From: Sebastes aleutianus
Lineage: Eukaryota; Chordata; Actinopteri; Perciformes; Sebastidae
Direction: 5' to 3'
Assembly (NCBI GenBank): GCA_916700875.1
Contig: CAKAKS010000038.1
Location: 11,975,944-12,039,943 of the forward strand
Length of the DNA stretch: 64,000 nt
The notes below the pieces were generated by a model. The model saw only the letters and a list, made by a program, of their open reading frames with translations, searched no databases and had not been told where the DNA came from. The position numbers and the translations under genes were made by a program. Below are positions 36,945 through 50,345 of the stretch, one piece after another; the first letter of the stretch is position 1; the number at the start of each line of letters is the position of its first letter.

Positions 36945-37457
36945 TTAAAGGTAGGGTTGGTAATGCCATTCAAATATTTTTTTTTGTTATATTTTTTGAA
37001 ATTCTCCCCTTACATCCCGACAGCAATCAATAAATCAAATACTCAAAAACATCCAGTATCTGTACCTACCTGCCTGTCTATTGGTGCCTTCAAATGGGGC
37101 CGTGTTTACCGTGTTCACGAGCTCCGAGTACACAACTTGTGACATGTTTGTTGACGTCAAGTAAATTTGTTGGTGCATAATAAGTTAATATGTTGTCATT
37201 TTAGTCATATATTGTTTTTCTTTGTAATTTTATAATATATCTGAGGAAAATGTTGATATTCCCAACGACCCCATCCTTTCCCTGATTCCGACTAACGCCG
37301 TCGAGTCCAGAAGGTATCCCTCAAATTGCGAAAACATGCGCTAACTGCTATCAGTCACACGGGAGGAGCGGACGGGCCACGGCTCCGTTGTTTTGAATTT
37401 GGACTGCTGTTACCCATTTTAAACGCTAGCTGTCAGTCCTACATATTGCTCCTTTAA
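36945..37457. mobile_element. TTAA-bounded repeat region
   Basis: It starts TTAAAGGTAGGGTTGGTAAT and ends CCTACATATTGCTCCTTTAA. The two ends resemble different TTAA MITE families, so this may be two truncated elements joined. Confidence 0.55.
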
Positions 37458-38818
37458 TGCACACAACGTACTCTAGAAATCCAACTGGTTCTGATTAAAA
37501 TTATAACACATTGTTGCTGCACAACACACTGATCATTTAAAGACTTGACATCCTTTTTGCATGCCTTAAATCACGGTTATGGTTTCCAGTGAATGATTCC
37601 ACGTTTTCTGAAAACTTCTGCATGGTCAACACTTTGTTCCATGGAACAAGGTAGTTTGCAAACTAACTGTTTGCATCTCAATCAAATTGGCTGTGAACAC
37701 TCATGGCCCTCAGAGGATAAACTGTCATTTTGTTAGTGACCCTCTGGCCTTTCTTTTAACACTATCATCAAGCCTGGATTTCCTTTGGAAGCCTTTGTAT
37801 TATAAAAATTTAAATTTACTGAGTATTTTGAGCAGTCTTTGAGCTTTCCTCTTGAACTGCCGTCAGGTCAAAAAAATCAACTTCATCTTTTACCATTACT
37901 TTTTACAGAAACAACAGTTAATTTCATTGCAAAGACCTGAGATATCACTCTCACCGTAACCAGAGGCTCATCTCTCACCACCACACACTACACCGAAATC
38001 ATTTTCGGTGTAGAGCCTATTTTAATTTTCCCAGCACCCTTTGGGTCAGGAACTTTGACAGACTTAATCAGAGCAGCGGTGCTATCTGTCAGACGACAAA
38101 GGCTTCTAATCTTTGGTCTATTCTATGTTCGGCATTATCAATTTATCTCTGTGTTTATGAGATGAACATTGATTAGAGTTGATTAACTCTGCTTTAGAGC
38201 CGGCAGTGAAATTATGTGGCAGCGGGGCGTCATTTAAATGTGTGTGTGAGTGTGTGATGATTGGCCACAGAAAGCCGGCGACAGACTAGAATACTAAACA
38301 CGCTGGTGTCTACTGGAGAGGTCAACACACAGACGCATGCAGCTGCACATAATTATGAACCTGTTCAAGGCAAAAATCCATCATATGAATAAATGGCAAA
38401 ACAAATAAAAGGAAAGTGAAAACAACCCGCAGCAATTCATGGACACATTTACTGTCCAAACTGAGCATGCTACAAAAAAGAAAAGGGGGCCTGATATATC
38501 AGATGGCAGATGTATGCCTGCACACTCACAACATTTCCATTTTTCTGCGTCACGCTTACATGTCTTCTCTGTATGCACCGTCTGCCCCCTGCCTGCCTGT
38601 CTTGCTGCCTGTCTCTCTGTTTAAACATCTCGCAAACATCATTTCTGTTTATTTGAACTCATGTTTATGTATGAGTCACCTACACTGTTGACTGAGGGCG
38701 CCCGAGTGTGAGAGAGCAACACAGTTAAGGAGGTGTGTAGCGTTGTTGTTGCTGTTGTCATGTGGGTTGATTGAGATGTACTTTGTTTAAATTTCATATT
38801 CTGACAGACAGAAAGGTG

Positions 38819-38890
38819 ATAGATAGATAGATAGATAGATAAATAGCTAGATAGATATATAGATAGATAGTTAGATAGATAGATAGATAT
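38819..38890. repeat. (GATA)n microsatellite
   Basis: About 72 bp of ATAG repeats with a few substitutions. Confidence 0.95.
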
Positions 38891-39140
38891 GATATGATCT
38901 AGATTCTGAGCACTTTGAATTATGAATGTGGCTCATGTTGACAGCTGTGAAGTTTGATAGTCTACAAGTGTGCACAGAAGAAGAGAGAGGGAGTATGAGA
39001 GAGGACCATGCAGATAGACAATATGATAAGGAGAGAGAGAGAGAGAGATGATCTAGCTTGGAGGCGTATTGAATATTGAATGATTCCAACAGTGACTGCT
39101 GCGGGGTCTGTGAGCTGATTCCATATTCATTTTGGAATAT

Positions 39141-39868
39141 TGGATAGATGGATACAGATAGATAGATAGATGGATGGATAGATGAATAGATAGATAGATG
39201 TATAGACTGATGGATAGATAGATAGATAGATGGATGAATGGATGGATAGATAGATAGCTGATAGGTAGACGGATAGATAGACGGATGGATAGATAGATCG
39301 ATGGATAGGTGATAGATGGATTGATAGATGGATAGATAGATGGATAGACGGATGGATAGATGAATGGATAGATGGATAGATAGATGGATGGATAGATGAT
39401 AGATGGATAGATTGATGGATGGATAGACGGATGGACGGATGGATAGATGATAGATAGACGGATTGATAGACAGATGGATAGACAGATGGATGGATAGATG
39501 GATGGATAGATGATAGATGGATTGATAGATGGATAGATAGATGGATAGACGGATGGATAGATGGATGGATAGATGATAGATGGATAGCTAGACGGATGGA
39601 TAGCTAGACGGATGGATAGATGATAGATGGATTGATAGATGGATAGACGGATGGATAGATGATAGATAGACAGATGGATAGATTGATGGTTGGATAGACG
39701 GATGGATGGATGGATAGACAGATAGATAGACGGATGGATAGATGATAGATTGATGGATGGATATACGGATGGATGGATGGACAGATAGATAGATGGATGG
39801 ATATACGGATGGATGGATGGACAGATAGATAGATGGATGGACAGATAGACAGATAGATAGATAGATTT
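39141..39868. repeat. 730-bp GATA/GATG tetranucleotide array
   Basis: A mosaic of GATA, GATG, GACG and GACA units with higher-order blocks (for example GATAGATGATAGATGGATTG recurring). It leaves long open frames of Ser/Ile/His/Pro-rich residues on the minus strand that are not genes. Confidence 0.95.
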
Positions 39869-40484
39869 ATAACCAAATAGGCTCTGCTGTAATAAGAGCA
39901 GGATGTCGGTCTCTAACTAATCCCGGTCCCCGCTGAAAGCATGATTACAGCTCTACACCTCTTCAGTATGTCGGCTGTGTATCATCAGCTTCACAGTGAG
40001 GTCCACTGCAGAGGGATTTCATCTGTAATCTTCTTTGCTTTTATTTCATCGTTACTACTCCAGTCGCTACACACTTTGTCTTCTCTTCTCTCTTCTTTCA
40101 CGTTGCTCACCTCTCCTCTTTTTTTTTTTCAAATTCAGATACACTTCGCCGGCACGGCAGGAGGGTTTTACATTCCTGGACGCAAAAGGTATCACGAACT
40201 CTCAAGTATGACAATAATGTAACATGAGAGAAAGAGAAAAAAAAGGCCTTATTCAGTATTTTTATTAAAAACACACAAATGTCAATGCTTACACACACAC
40301 AGACAGACTCATGCATATAAATATATATCCACACACACACTCAAGTGCACACACAGTCACCCACACATAGCGCCATAAACAGCTTTTCCTTGCCCCGTCC
40401 TTCACATTAGGGCACAGGCGTTCTTTAATAATAATTCAGTTAATAATATCTCCTCACAATAACACTGATAATGGTATGCGCCTG

Positions 40485-40524
<40 letters not shown>

Positions 40525-40916
40525 TTTTCAAAAGACTATTTCTATTTCTGTGGAAAACTCTGATAAGCTTTTGCTCAGTTTCCTCACCTGCAACCCGCCA
40601 ATCCTCCGCTGTGTAACCTTCCCCCCACTTTTCTAATAAAATGCATTTTAATTCTCTCCGGAGCACATGAGAGGGCATCAGGACCAGAAGTCAGGACAGC
40701 TGACTATAAAAAAGCTTTTCTATTCTATTTCTGGTAGATTTTTTAAAAAGCTGTCTTGACCAGTTTATCCTTGTCGACTCTTTTTCAGTCGGTTTTATTC
40801 CGATTTTCAGACTGTACAGTTTCTACTTGTGATTCTGCGTTGTATATTAAACTTTAATAGGGTTCTTGAAGTGTATGGGAGAGTGTTTATCTGTGTTGTG
40901 TGTTTTCTTTGAGAGA

Positions 40917-40918
<2 letters not shown>

Positions 40919-40966
<48 letters not shown>
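40919..40966. repeat. (GT)n microsatellite
   Basis: About 48 bp of GT repeats; a shorter one lies at 40490-40517. Confidence 0.95.
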
Positions 40967-40969
<3 letters not shown>

Positions 40970-41495
40970 CAGTTTAAACATTAATAACATGTCTTTCTCT
41001 TCAACTATCAACAGAAACAGAATTAAGCAGGAAGGAGACTCACATCCAATCTGAGCACAACATTTTCCAGCCTGTAGGTGTTCAGTAAAGGTTATTTTTT
41101 CTTCATTATTTCTTACTTTATTTGTTATTATTGAGTTTTTTTTATTATTATTTTTAAGAAATTCTGTTTTCCTCAAACAATTTGCACCTCCCTGTTAAAG
41201 TCACACAGTTTTCACATTATCCTTGTGCTCTGGCGTACGCTCAATGCTTCTGTTCCTTTCTGCTTTATTGTCTCCCACAGTCCAGTCATCGGTCTGCTCA
41301 GCGCGCAATGTCCCCCCAACAATTGGGATTTGATCAAATTTGGCACACTGATATGTCTCACCACCGCATTCTGGCATCCCCGAAATTGAAATGATTAGAG
41401 AAAGCAGTGTTGTGCAGTGTTATAAAGTCAAAACAGGATACGTCATGCTTCGGCGACAACAAGATGCTGTTGCCTTTCAGGGATTCTTCAACGCC

Positions 41496-42685
41496 TAGGG
41501 TGACCAGAGGTAGTCATCACTCCTTTTAAGCCACACGTTTATTGTGAGACTCACATGAACTGTGTCGCTTCGTGTCGTTTTCCATCCATCCATCCATCCA
41601 TTTTCTTCCGCTTATCCGGGGCCGGGTCGCAGGGGCAGCTGACTTAGCAGGGAATTCCAGACGTCCCTCTCCCCAGCGACATTTTCCAGCTCTTCCTGGG
41701 GGATCCTGAGGCGTTCCCAGGCCAGCCGAGATATATAATATCTCCAGCGTGTTCTGGGTCTACCCCGGGGCCTCTTACCAGTTGGACATGCCCGGAAAAC
41801 CTCCAAAGGGAGGCGTCCAGGAGGCATCCTGATCAGATGCCCGAACCACCTCAGCTGGCCCCTTTCGACGTGGAGGAGCAGCAGCTCTACTCCGAGCTCC
41901 TCGCCCTATCTCTAAGGCTGAGCCCAGCCACTCAATGAAGAAAACTAATTTCGGCCGTTTGTATCCACAATCTCATTCTTCTGGTCACAACCCAAAGCTC
42001 ATGACCATAGGTGAGGAACGTAGAGTTACTGGTAAATCGAGCCTTCCGGCTCATCTCCCTCTTCACCACAACGGTCCGGTACAGCGCCCGCATAACTGCT
42101 GCCGCCACACCGTACCGCCTGTCCATCTCCCGCTCCATTTTACCCTCACTCGTGAACAAGACCCTGAGATACTTGAACTCCCTCGCATGGGGCAGTAACT
42201 CACTCCCAATCCGGAGGGCGCAGTCCACCGTTTTCGGACAGAGAACCATGGCCTCAGACTCGTATTCCCACTGTGTAAATAAAAAAATAACTGGAATATT
42301 TCACATAGAAACTCTGAGAATCACCTTCAACCTGATTATAAATACTTTCACAGTCTTTGTTGTAGCTGAATTTTCTTTTCTTTGTGGTAGTTTCCATCAT
42401 ATTCTGCCTAAAATCTGCATAGCTTGTGCTGTCGGGCATAGTGTAGCAAAGACGGTGAAATGTTAACCTGCACTTGACCCACGTGTGCGCAGTTTGACAG
42501 CCAACGCAGCGCCGTGATGACAGCCTTCCCTGCTTTCTTCACAGCCATTGGATAAAAGCCAGATTTTAAAAAAAGCGTCTGTCCTGCAGTGGTTTGACTT
42601 TTGAAAACTAGAGCTAATGAAAAAGTGGGACAAGGGGTAAAAATGCTTTGCAGTCCCTCATAAAGTAGGACACCTGGTCACCCTA
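41496..42685. mobile_element. hAT element carrying a LINE insertion
   Basis: The ends TAGGGTGACCAG and CTGGTCACCCTA are perfect inverted repeats. A perfect 8-bp duplication TCAACGCC flanks them (41488-41495, 42686-42693). About 690 bp of the interior is a minus-strand LINE fragment; the rest is non-coding. Confidence 0.9.
41582..42275 (-). mobile_element. 5'-truncated LINE fragment (RT C-terminal region)
   Basis: Read on the minus strand, frames disrupted by stops give EAMVLCPKTVDCALRIGSEL, LTYGHELWV, then MPPGRLPLEVFRACPTGKRP and RGRPRTRWRYYISRLAWERL. This is the C-terminal part of a non-LTR retrotransposon polyprotein abundant in fish. It ends in a (GGAT)n tail at 41582-41600. The clade is not resolved. 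Inactive remnant. Confidence 0.82.
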
Positions 42686-44099
42686 TCAACGCCTCCATCT
42701 GTGGTCACACTTTATAATGAAGAATCAGTTCAAGTTGGGACTCAAAGTTACAATTTTTTAGAAATAGGAATATGAAAAATAGACAAAATAGGAAAACTTT
42801 CCCCAACTTTATTCACATTTACATCTTAAGCAAATTTGACTAAATCAGCTTACACACACAAAGCACCAACTAAAAATGTTGCATCACCATAATTTAAACT
42901 TTTAACCTAAGCAAAGGCAGCAGTTAATCAGCTCTGAGGCGGTCGGGTTAAAGAAATATGAGCGAAAGAAACATTCAGGTGCCCTAAAACATTCCATATA
43001 TCATTAATAAAGCAAGTAGCACAAAAAGACTAAAAGTACAGCATGATGAAATATAGAAATGAGAGAGTATCTTCGGAGGCAAATACAAATTATAGATGAA
43101 ACGTGGATAAGCATATTTATACAGAATATAGTCTTTTTTTTATATCAGTTTAAAAGAAAGTTAGAGCACAGCCTGGTTACATTTTAATGTAGAAAATGCG
43201 AAACAGTGTTTAATTTAGTATTTGCCCTCAATAGAACAACTATATAATGTGAATTTCACCTGTCTATTACAACCAAAAAAAAGAAAAATGAGAAGTTTGA
43301 GACAAAAATCTTGTGCTTCCAGCTGTGGCCTCATAAATAAGACAAACAAACCTTCCCTCTAAGAACACCAGCGGAGCACAGCGCTGTGTGAAAGCCCTAC
43401 AAAATACAGTAATGACCGACTTATTGGGTGATTTAATCCTCTATTCATGCTCATCAGATTTCTAACTGCACTGACAAAATCACAGCCAAAGGCAATCTCA
43501 CTTTTTCACTTAGTGAGTCACAAAATTTCCTCGATGATGATTCTAATAGTATGTGTACATCTTAACTCAGCTTTAGGCTACTGACATTTCACATCAACAA
43601 CCACTGATACAGCAAAGACTTTATATATATATATCCAAGGGTGGAAATCCTCAAGGATACCAAAGATCTACTTATTGATAACTAAAGATTAATTTCCATT
43701 AAAATATTCCCTCCTGAGGTAACATAGCTTGGAGAGATGTACAGGGGTGGTGGTGCTTATGAATCAGGGTGAGAAGGGGTCAGCCAGCTCCAGGCCATGG
43801 TCAGGAGCTCGAGTAAAAAATCTTGCTTGAGTAAAAGTTTTCAGTATCTTGTTTCAAATCCACTTGGCATCAGTTGCCCCCCTGAAGTCCTCCTGACAGG
43901 TAGCTTCACCTCTCATCCGCCGCCACCGCTGCTGCTACGATGCTCTGTTGAACAAGACTACCAGAGAGCTGGAAGCAAAAAGCAAAGATTCAACATCTTT
44001 TTAGGCTTTTCTACAGTATGTATTAATCATCTCAACATCTTTACTCTCAAATTCCATTACCTTATATAGCACAAAGTTGCAATCACACCCTGTGCACCC

Positions 44100-44680
44100 G
44101 ATTTGACTATTAGCAGGCCATTACATAGGTGTTATCAGTCGCTATAAGCACTATAGATGTAGGTCAATAGGGGCCTGCTACACCTATTACGCTGTAAAAG
44201 TGAAACTCAAAAGCAACACGTTCTAAAATGTTGTAAAAGTGAATAAAATGTCATGTTTTGAACACAAACAAAAAGGCTTCTTTAGGTTTAGGCAAAAAAC
44301 TACAACTTCTTTAGGTTTAGGAAAAAAAAAACTTGGTTAAGTTTAGGGAAAAACACCATATTTTGGATAAAAATAATGCAAACTCCAGTCGCCGTGGTGA
44401 AAATCCTATGTTTTGTGTCCCATCCATTGTGCCCGACCTCCACCCCTTATTGAGTTTCATGCTGTTTTTACCACAGTGCCTGACTTGTGCTTCTGCTCCT
44501 GTCATAGTTACTACAGCCGCTAGAGGTCATTGTCATGTTCTTTTATACCTTCTTTCAGTGATCTACCATGTGAATAGAACATAAAACCTACTAGCGGGAG
44601 TAGAAGGCCCCTATGACCGACATCTATGGGGCTTATAGCGACTGATAACGTCTATCTAATAGCCTGACAACAGTCCAATC
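44100..44680. mobile_element. long-inverted-repeat MITE, copy 2
   Basis: The left arm with GGTGTTATCAGTCGCTATAA is inverted at the right arm with TTATAGCGACTGATAACGTC, and the ends read GATTTGACTATT and AACAGTCCAATC. The interior has TTCTTTAGGTTTAGGCAAAA repeats. Same family as 21801-22758, with the interior inverted. Confidence 0.82.
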
Positions 44681-45263
44681 GGCTGCCCACATCCTGGAAT
44701 CCTCCTTGACCTCGTGTTGCTGGCACAGATTTTGGTGGTCGCAGATTTCTGTGTAACTCCGGTCTTCAGGCTCTCAGATAGAAACACACAACTCTTTGAT
44801 GTCTTATTGCTTTATTATTTGTTTTTAATATATGTGGACTCCCCGGAAAGCAGTATTCATAATTAGTGGTTTTTACAAGTGAAATAAATTCAATTGGCGT
44901 TCTGGGAGATGTGAGCCATAACCATAGTCGCTCGGGGACAAACAGTCGTGATATGCTCAGATTAGCTCAGACAGGACATCTCTTTAGTACGAGATACCAA
45001 TTACAGCTGCTCCCAGTGGCTGCAAAATCATTTTAATTTCCTCCCTCAGTCTTTTCCTCGGTCACCTGAAAAAAGGCACAAAAACAGAAACAAGTTTTAA
45101 AGCTCTACCAACGCTGCCAGTCATTGGCTTCTTTCCAAGAACCCCCCACGCCTCTCTCTCGCTTTTCCTGCTAGAGCTTTGCTGCCCTGACCTTTTGCGT
45201 TCCCAATGTTGGCTGCTTGTAATCTTGGCAATCCAGCAGGTTTAAGCTTATTCTTGTGTTTCA

Positions 45264-45527
45264 CTAATTGAGTGCATTTAGCAATACCTCCATTACTATG
45301 GAGTTATCAGCTTCAGGCAATGTTAGGATTACAGTGTTTATACGTGGGTCAAAGTAGCACCATTTCTCCAACAACTCAGTTAACATGAATGAATTTAATA
45401 ACTGGCGTACATGCTCATCACTCCAATGCACTCCAGTGATTTGCTTCAATACAACACATGGGTCAAAGTACACTGACCTTTGACTGTTTGATAAAGCTGA
45501 AGAGGTTCCAATTTGTAATGATTTCAA
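45264..45527 (-). pseudogene. possible hAT transposase fragment
   Basis: An 87-codon open minus-strand frame with no obvious start (it opens at TTG) contains LLEKWCYFDPRINT. This weakly resembles the LDPRFK-type motif of hAT transposases. A related YFDPCV stretch occurs earlier in the same frame. No terminal repeats of an autonomous element were found around it, and the reading could be chance. Confidence 0.25.
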
Positions 45528-45619
45528 TGGCTGAGAGGAATAAACATTTTACCATCTGTTCTCTATGATTACCCTGATTATATTCATAAAAATATAGTTA
45601 TGTCAATAATAGGAGTGTG

Positions 45620-46119
45620 TTAAAGTTGCAGTGGGTGGAAATGGAGCAAATATGATTCACTATATTCTGACAGTAGTGCATGAGACAGGTATCTGAAAAA
45701 AAACATGTGCCTCTGGGTCCTCCGGTGCTCCTAATGGCACCTGCAAGATTTCACAGACCGGAGGAAAACAACCAATCAGAGCTGAGCTGGAGCCTGCCGT
45801 CTCTGAGCATCTGTCAATCCCTCGTGAACTCCGATCGAACGGTTAAACTAGGCAGTGCTGATCAAATATGAATCAATATTCTGTTACTGTAATGCCTATT
45901 TCTTGCCTCAAATGTTTTCAGAAACATCTTGTAGTGTACTGTTTAGCTGTAAAATTAGAAAGTTTGTGACCCGGCAGCCATCTAGATTTTTTAAAGCCTG
46001 AAAACAGAGCCATGAGGAGGTAAAGAAGTCTAGTTATCACCCAGAACACTTGAATTACAATATGCTGAAAGGTTATTATGAAAGTTTTGCCCGGGATATT
46101 CTGCCTACTGCCACTTTAA
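45620..46119. mobile_element. palindromic TTAA element, 500-bp copy
   Basis: TTAA at 45620-45623 and 46116-46119; TTAAAGTTGCAGTGGGTGG and CTGCCTACTGCCACTTTAA ends. The interior has the same GTGCTCCTAATGGCA, CAACCAATCAGAGCTGAG and TGTTTTCAGAAACATCTTGT blocks as 18595-19524. The arms are less symmetric than in that copy. Confidence 0.82.
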
Positions 46120-46453
46120 CTAGATACTTTTATTAAAAATGTGCATGTAAATGATCCATATGTGAGTCAGCAACTGCCTGATATGGTGCCAATGAGAGAG
46201 AAGAAGAAATAAGAAAAATAAGTAAAGAAAATGAGTATAGACAAAAAAAAGCAAAAGGAGAGAATGAGGTGATGACGGCTCCAACCTCTCCTCTCCTCTC
46301 GTCTCGTCTCCACCCTCCACTTCATCCATCCATTATTCAGTATACCTCCAGGTCAAACTCTCAGTGTCTTCTTGACATCCCAACCTTCTCATCTATACTG
46401 GATCTCCCACTCCTCTTTCAATCTCTCTGTCACCCTTTCATATTCCACGCACA

Positions 46454-46600
46454 TGGGAGACGTTTGCCTTCTGGGCTTTATGCCAGAAATCTCCTTAGGT
46501 TTTAGGCAACAAACCTACTTGGTTAGGTTCAGGAAAAGATCATGGTTTGGCTTAAAATAAAACCTTTCTGGCAGAAAGTCCTGAAGGCAAACTTCTCCCA
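46454..46600. mobile_element. 147-bp palindromic mini-element
   Basis: 36-bp inverted arms (46454-46489 and 46565-46600, beginning TGGGAGACGTTTGCCTTC) enclose a TTTAGGCAACAAACC/GGTTAGGTTCAGG segment like the CCTAAACC repeats of the 21801 and 44100 elements. Confidence 0.8.
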
Positions 46601-47479
46601 TTCCCCAGAAATGACCCCAGGATTGAAAGACCTTAGCTGTGAAATGTCAATTTTTTATTGATGTATTTTTCTTTTCTTTTCTTTTTTTTTTAAAGAATTT
46701 TAATTATAGTTATAGGTACATATATTTCTGAAGGGTCAGAGTTTCTGGTAATAAAGAAAAGTTTTTGTCACTTACTCCTCTCTTACTTCTTCTCTCTTTA
46801 TGTATACATGCAGGGCTTTATAGCAAAGTATTTTTACTGAGGCAGAAGCACAGAAGGACATCGAGGGGCACCTACAAAGTGTAAGGTTTTATTCATGTGT
46901 AGCCTTTTTGCATTTCATTTTTAAATTCCTGTTAGAGTATTAAGTCAGTATTGGCCTTTGTACGTGTGTGTGTGTGACCTATAGCACCACTTGCCTCCTT
47001 ACAACGGCCTCCAGTGTTGCTTTTCTGTGCAGGTAAAAGTCACAGCAAGTGTCTCTTCAGATGGAGGTTCCTTCTACCTTCTACTCACAAAATCAGAGTG
47101 GCCTGTCAGGAGTTATAATACTTGAAAAATATTAACTTGAAGAAAAGCTCAGTTTGAGACATATTCTGCCGTCTGTGGCAGCAGTACGGCTAACATTTAC
47201 TCTATTTCCTTACCAAGTAAAATACTCATTTCTCACTTTCACATGTCATTTTATCCTCCTATTTTCTTCATAAAATTAATTTACTTAATATCCATAATGG
47301 TTACATAGGGATCCACTTTTATTTCTGGAGAAAAATTAGAACTTTTTGCTGACAGGTCCTGACTCACATTTTGCTATACGGGGTAAACTTGCATGTATTA
47401 TGCACATACTGTACACTATACATACAGTATGTAGGGCCTATATAAAAGCCCCTGCATGCACAAAAACATACACACACTG

Positions 47480-47712
47480 TTCTCAGTCCATAGGGACTTG
47501 GCTTGGGAACCGGAGGGTCGCTATTTCAAGTCCCTGCCTGGACCAAGTACTGAGTGTGAACTGGTAGCTGGAGAGATGCCAGTTTGCCTCTGGTCTCTTG
47601 AGCAAGGCACCAAACCCCCAACTCCTCGGGGCGCCTTTCAGGGGCAGCCCCTTCGCTCTGAAATCTCTCCATCAATTTTTTACTTGAATTTCCCACAGGA
47701 TCAATAAAGTTA
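47480..47712 (+). mobile_element. tRNA-derived SINE with (CTAT)n tail
   Basis: A tRNA-like head (GGGACTTGGCTTGGG, then a B-box-like GGGTCGCTATTTCAAGTCCC) is followed by a body ending GGATCAATAAAGTTA, directly attached to a CTAT array. The 5' boundary is approximate. Confidence 0.72.
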
Positions 47713-48040
<328 letters not shown>

Positions 48041-48569
48041 GGTGTCCAAACAAATGTGTAAAAGGGTTCACTTGTCTTCAACCTTTCAGTCAGCACCGCA
48101 GGGCATACACACATAGGTAACAAATAACAGGTGTATGCAAGTCTCAATATAAAGTCATTGTAAGCTACAGCAAAGTCAAAATTGAATTGATAACTGGCCT
48201 AAACAGGTTGAACTGAAGACTCTCGAGGCAAGTCTCGCGAGAGCACTTTGAGGGTTACCTTCCAGACACGACCCAGCATCACCTCTGATGAGTGATGCAC
48301 AGGTGGAGGTGATTAGTCTGATAAATTAGCTAACACGGTGGCGTTGGGAGGAGGATGGCGTCCGTCCATCTCTGTGTGCTGTTGGAACCATACATGGACT
48401 ATTACTGGAAAAAACGTGTACTTTTTGGGGGATTTTTCCCCACAAAAAACTCAAAGGAACTTTTTCCCAAAGTGAGGAAGAAGAAGGACATATTTTACGC
48501 AGTGAGACGTTTAGCCGAAACTGGATGCAAAACAAAGCTACAGTCAGAAGTGGTAAAATGAAGAACTGT

Positions 48570-48655
48570 TTGGGAGCCGAAAGAGCCGGCTCTTCTTGGT
48601 GAGCTGAGCCAAATGATCTGGCTCACTAAAAAGAGCCGGACTTCCCATCACTACT
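48570..48655. mobile_element. hAT-like terminus fragment
   Basis: AAAGAGCCGGCTCTTC followed by AGAGCCGGACTTCCCATCACTA resembles the end of a common fish hAT family. The opposite terminus was not found. Confidence 0.45.
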
Positions 48656-49669
48656 TGTAATGTTTTCTGGTTAATGTCCTTAAAAGCTCATCTGGATGGA
48701 AAACACAGTTTCTGGCAGTTTGATTTCTCTGTTACCTTGACACTGTCGTGATCACGTATTGCCATAGCAACTAAAAGGTGGTGGAGTTGTTGTGCAGTGC
48801 CTTGAGGTAGTTTTTCATTATTTATCTGGTCTCACTGATTTTTATAAGCCTCAAATAGAAGTAGAATAGACCATCCTTGGACGTGAACATCCGTGAGACA
48901 ACTCACAATAACTTTATTTATTTATTTATATGTTAATGTATTTTGGTGTAACTTATAGGCTGTGAAAGCCAGACATATTTAACCAGTAAGAGTGCACAAT
49001 TGCTAAAACTTTAGCTGCTTTCACAGGGACAGTTCTGCAGCTACAGTAACAATAACTTTCATTATCAATTAATCTGTATATTGTGTTTATGACTAATCCA
49101 TCTATTGTTTATGAAATGTAAGAAAAATAGTGAAAAAGAGATAATTATACAAGACAATTTTGTTCTTCGTTGGTGTATTTTTCTTGTTTCTGTGGTTATG
49201 TGGCCAAACACAGATGAAGTGATGTGTGTCACGTCAAGAGGCGGTCCCAGCCTCTGTAAGAAGTACATTTTTGGAGCCATTTGTAAACAACTATTGAAAG
49301 TTTTACATTCCTAAGAAAAGGCCTTGAAATTGTGAACTGTGAGATCAGGACAGAGTGGACTTTTATCAACGAGACTGGAAGAAGCTTGAATGATTAGATT
49401 ATGATTGAGAGAATAAACACTGTGTGCTAAAATATTTTAATTATTAAAGGAATACTTCACCCTTGAAATGACAATTTGTATCTCAATAAGCTACACACAC
49501 ACGTTACCTCGATGACTTGTTTGAGAATGTGTAAACCTCGCCTCCATTTACTTCATTTCATCAAGGATTTACTGTTTTCGGATTCTATGTTCACCATGGA
49601 GGCATTTGTGAAATTCAAGGTAACATGAGGAGAGTAATTAACAACATAAATGGTCCTTTTGTGGCTGAA

Positions 49670-50345
49670 GTATTAGTTATGTTAATGAAAAAACCTTGTG
49701 CATAAAACATGCTAAGAGTCTCGGAGAGGTATTGTAAGGTGAGGTAAAATCGGAGAGACAGCATTTGTGGAGTGAATGAGCGATTTTAAATGGAGTACTT
49801 GAGTAAGTGAGCAGAAGAAAAGAAAATTCGGTACAAAAAAAGCACAGAGAGTGCAGAAAATGAAGAGGTGAGATGAGAAAGACAGAGGGGGGACATAAAT
49901 TATGAAGCGACTGGAATAGCTTGCATGACAGAGAGGGAGGGACATGAATTGTAAAGAAAATGAAAGCCCCCACCAAGTGATACGCAATGACCGTAGAATC
50001 TCTCCAGCACTAAAGGCATTTAAAACAAGCGAGGATAGATACAGCAGAGAGCTGATGACTGAAGCGAACAAAGAGGGGAGGGGGGGGCAAGAGAGGGAGA
50101 ATGAGTGAACGAGACAGAGAGAGATGGTGAATGAGGTAGGGAAAGAGGCAGGGCAAGAGAAATGGGGAACAAATGCATCGGAGGGAGTTAAAGAGTGAAT
50201 AAATGAAGCAGCAAGAGAAAGCAGGGAATGATAATGATCCTTGTGGAGTTAAGGGGGAGAGCATTAGGAAGGAGCAAGGTGGAGATAAAGTGAGTGACGG
50301 ATGAGGGAAGCGTCAGAGAAAAAGGAAACGGAGGGAAATGAATGG
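49670..50345. repeat. purine-rich low-complexity region
   Basis: Dominated by GA-rich sequence on the + strand. The long minus-strand Ser/Phe/Leu-rich open frames here follow from composition. A similar tract lies at 55130-55300. Confidence 0.7.

Noticed and set aside
39604..39876. Ser/Ile/Tyr/Pro repeat protein on the minus strand
   Set aside because: A translation of the GATA/GATG array.
48355..48561. 68-codon frame starting MASVHLCVLLEPYMDYYWKK
   Set aside because: Short, no known motif, and next to a hAT-like end; insufficient support as a gene.
49677..50264. overlapping minus-strand open frames rich in Phe, Ser and Leu that look membrane-like
   Set aside because: They come from a GA-rich strand; frames overlap and lack a domain, start context or splice signals.
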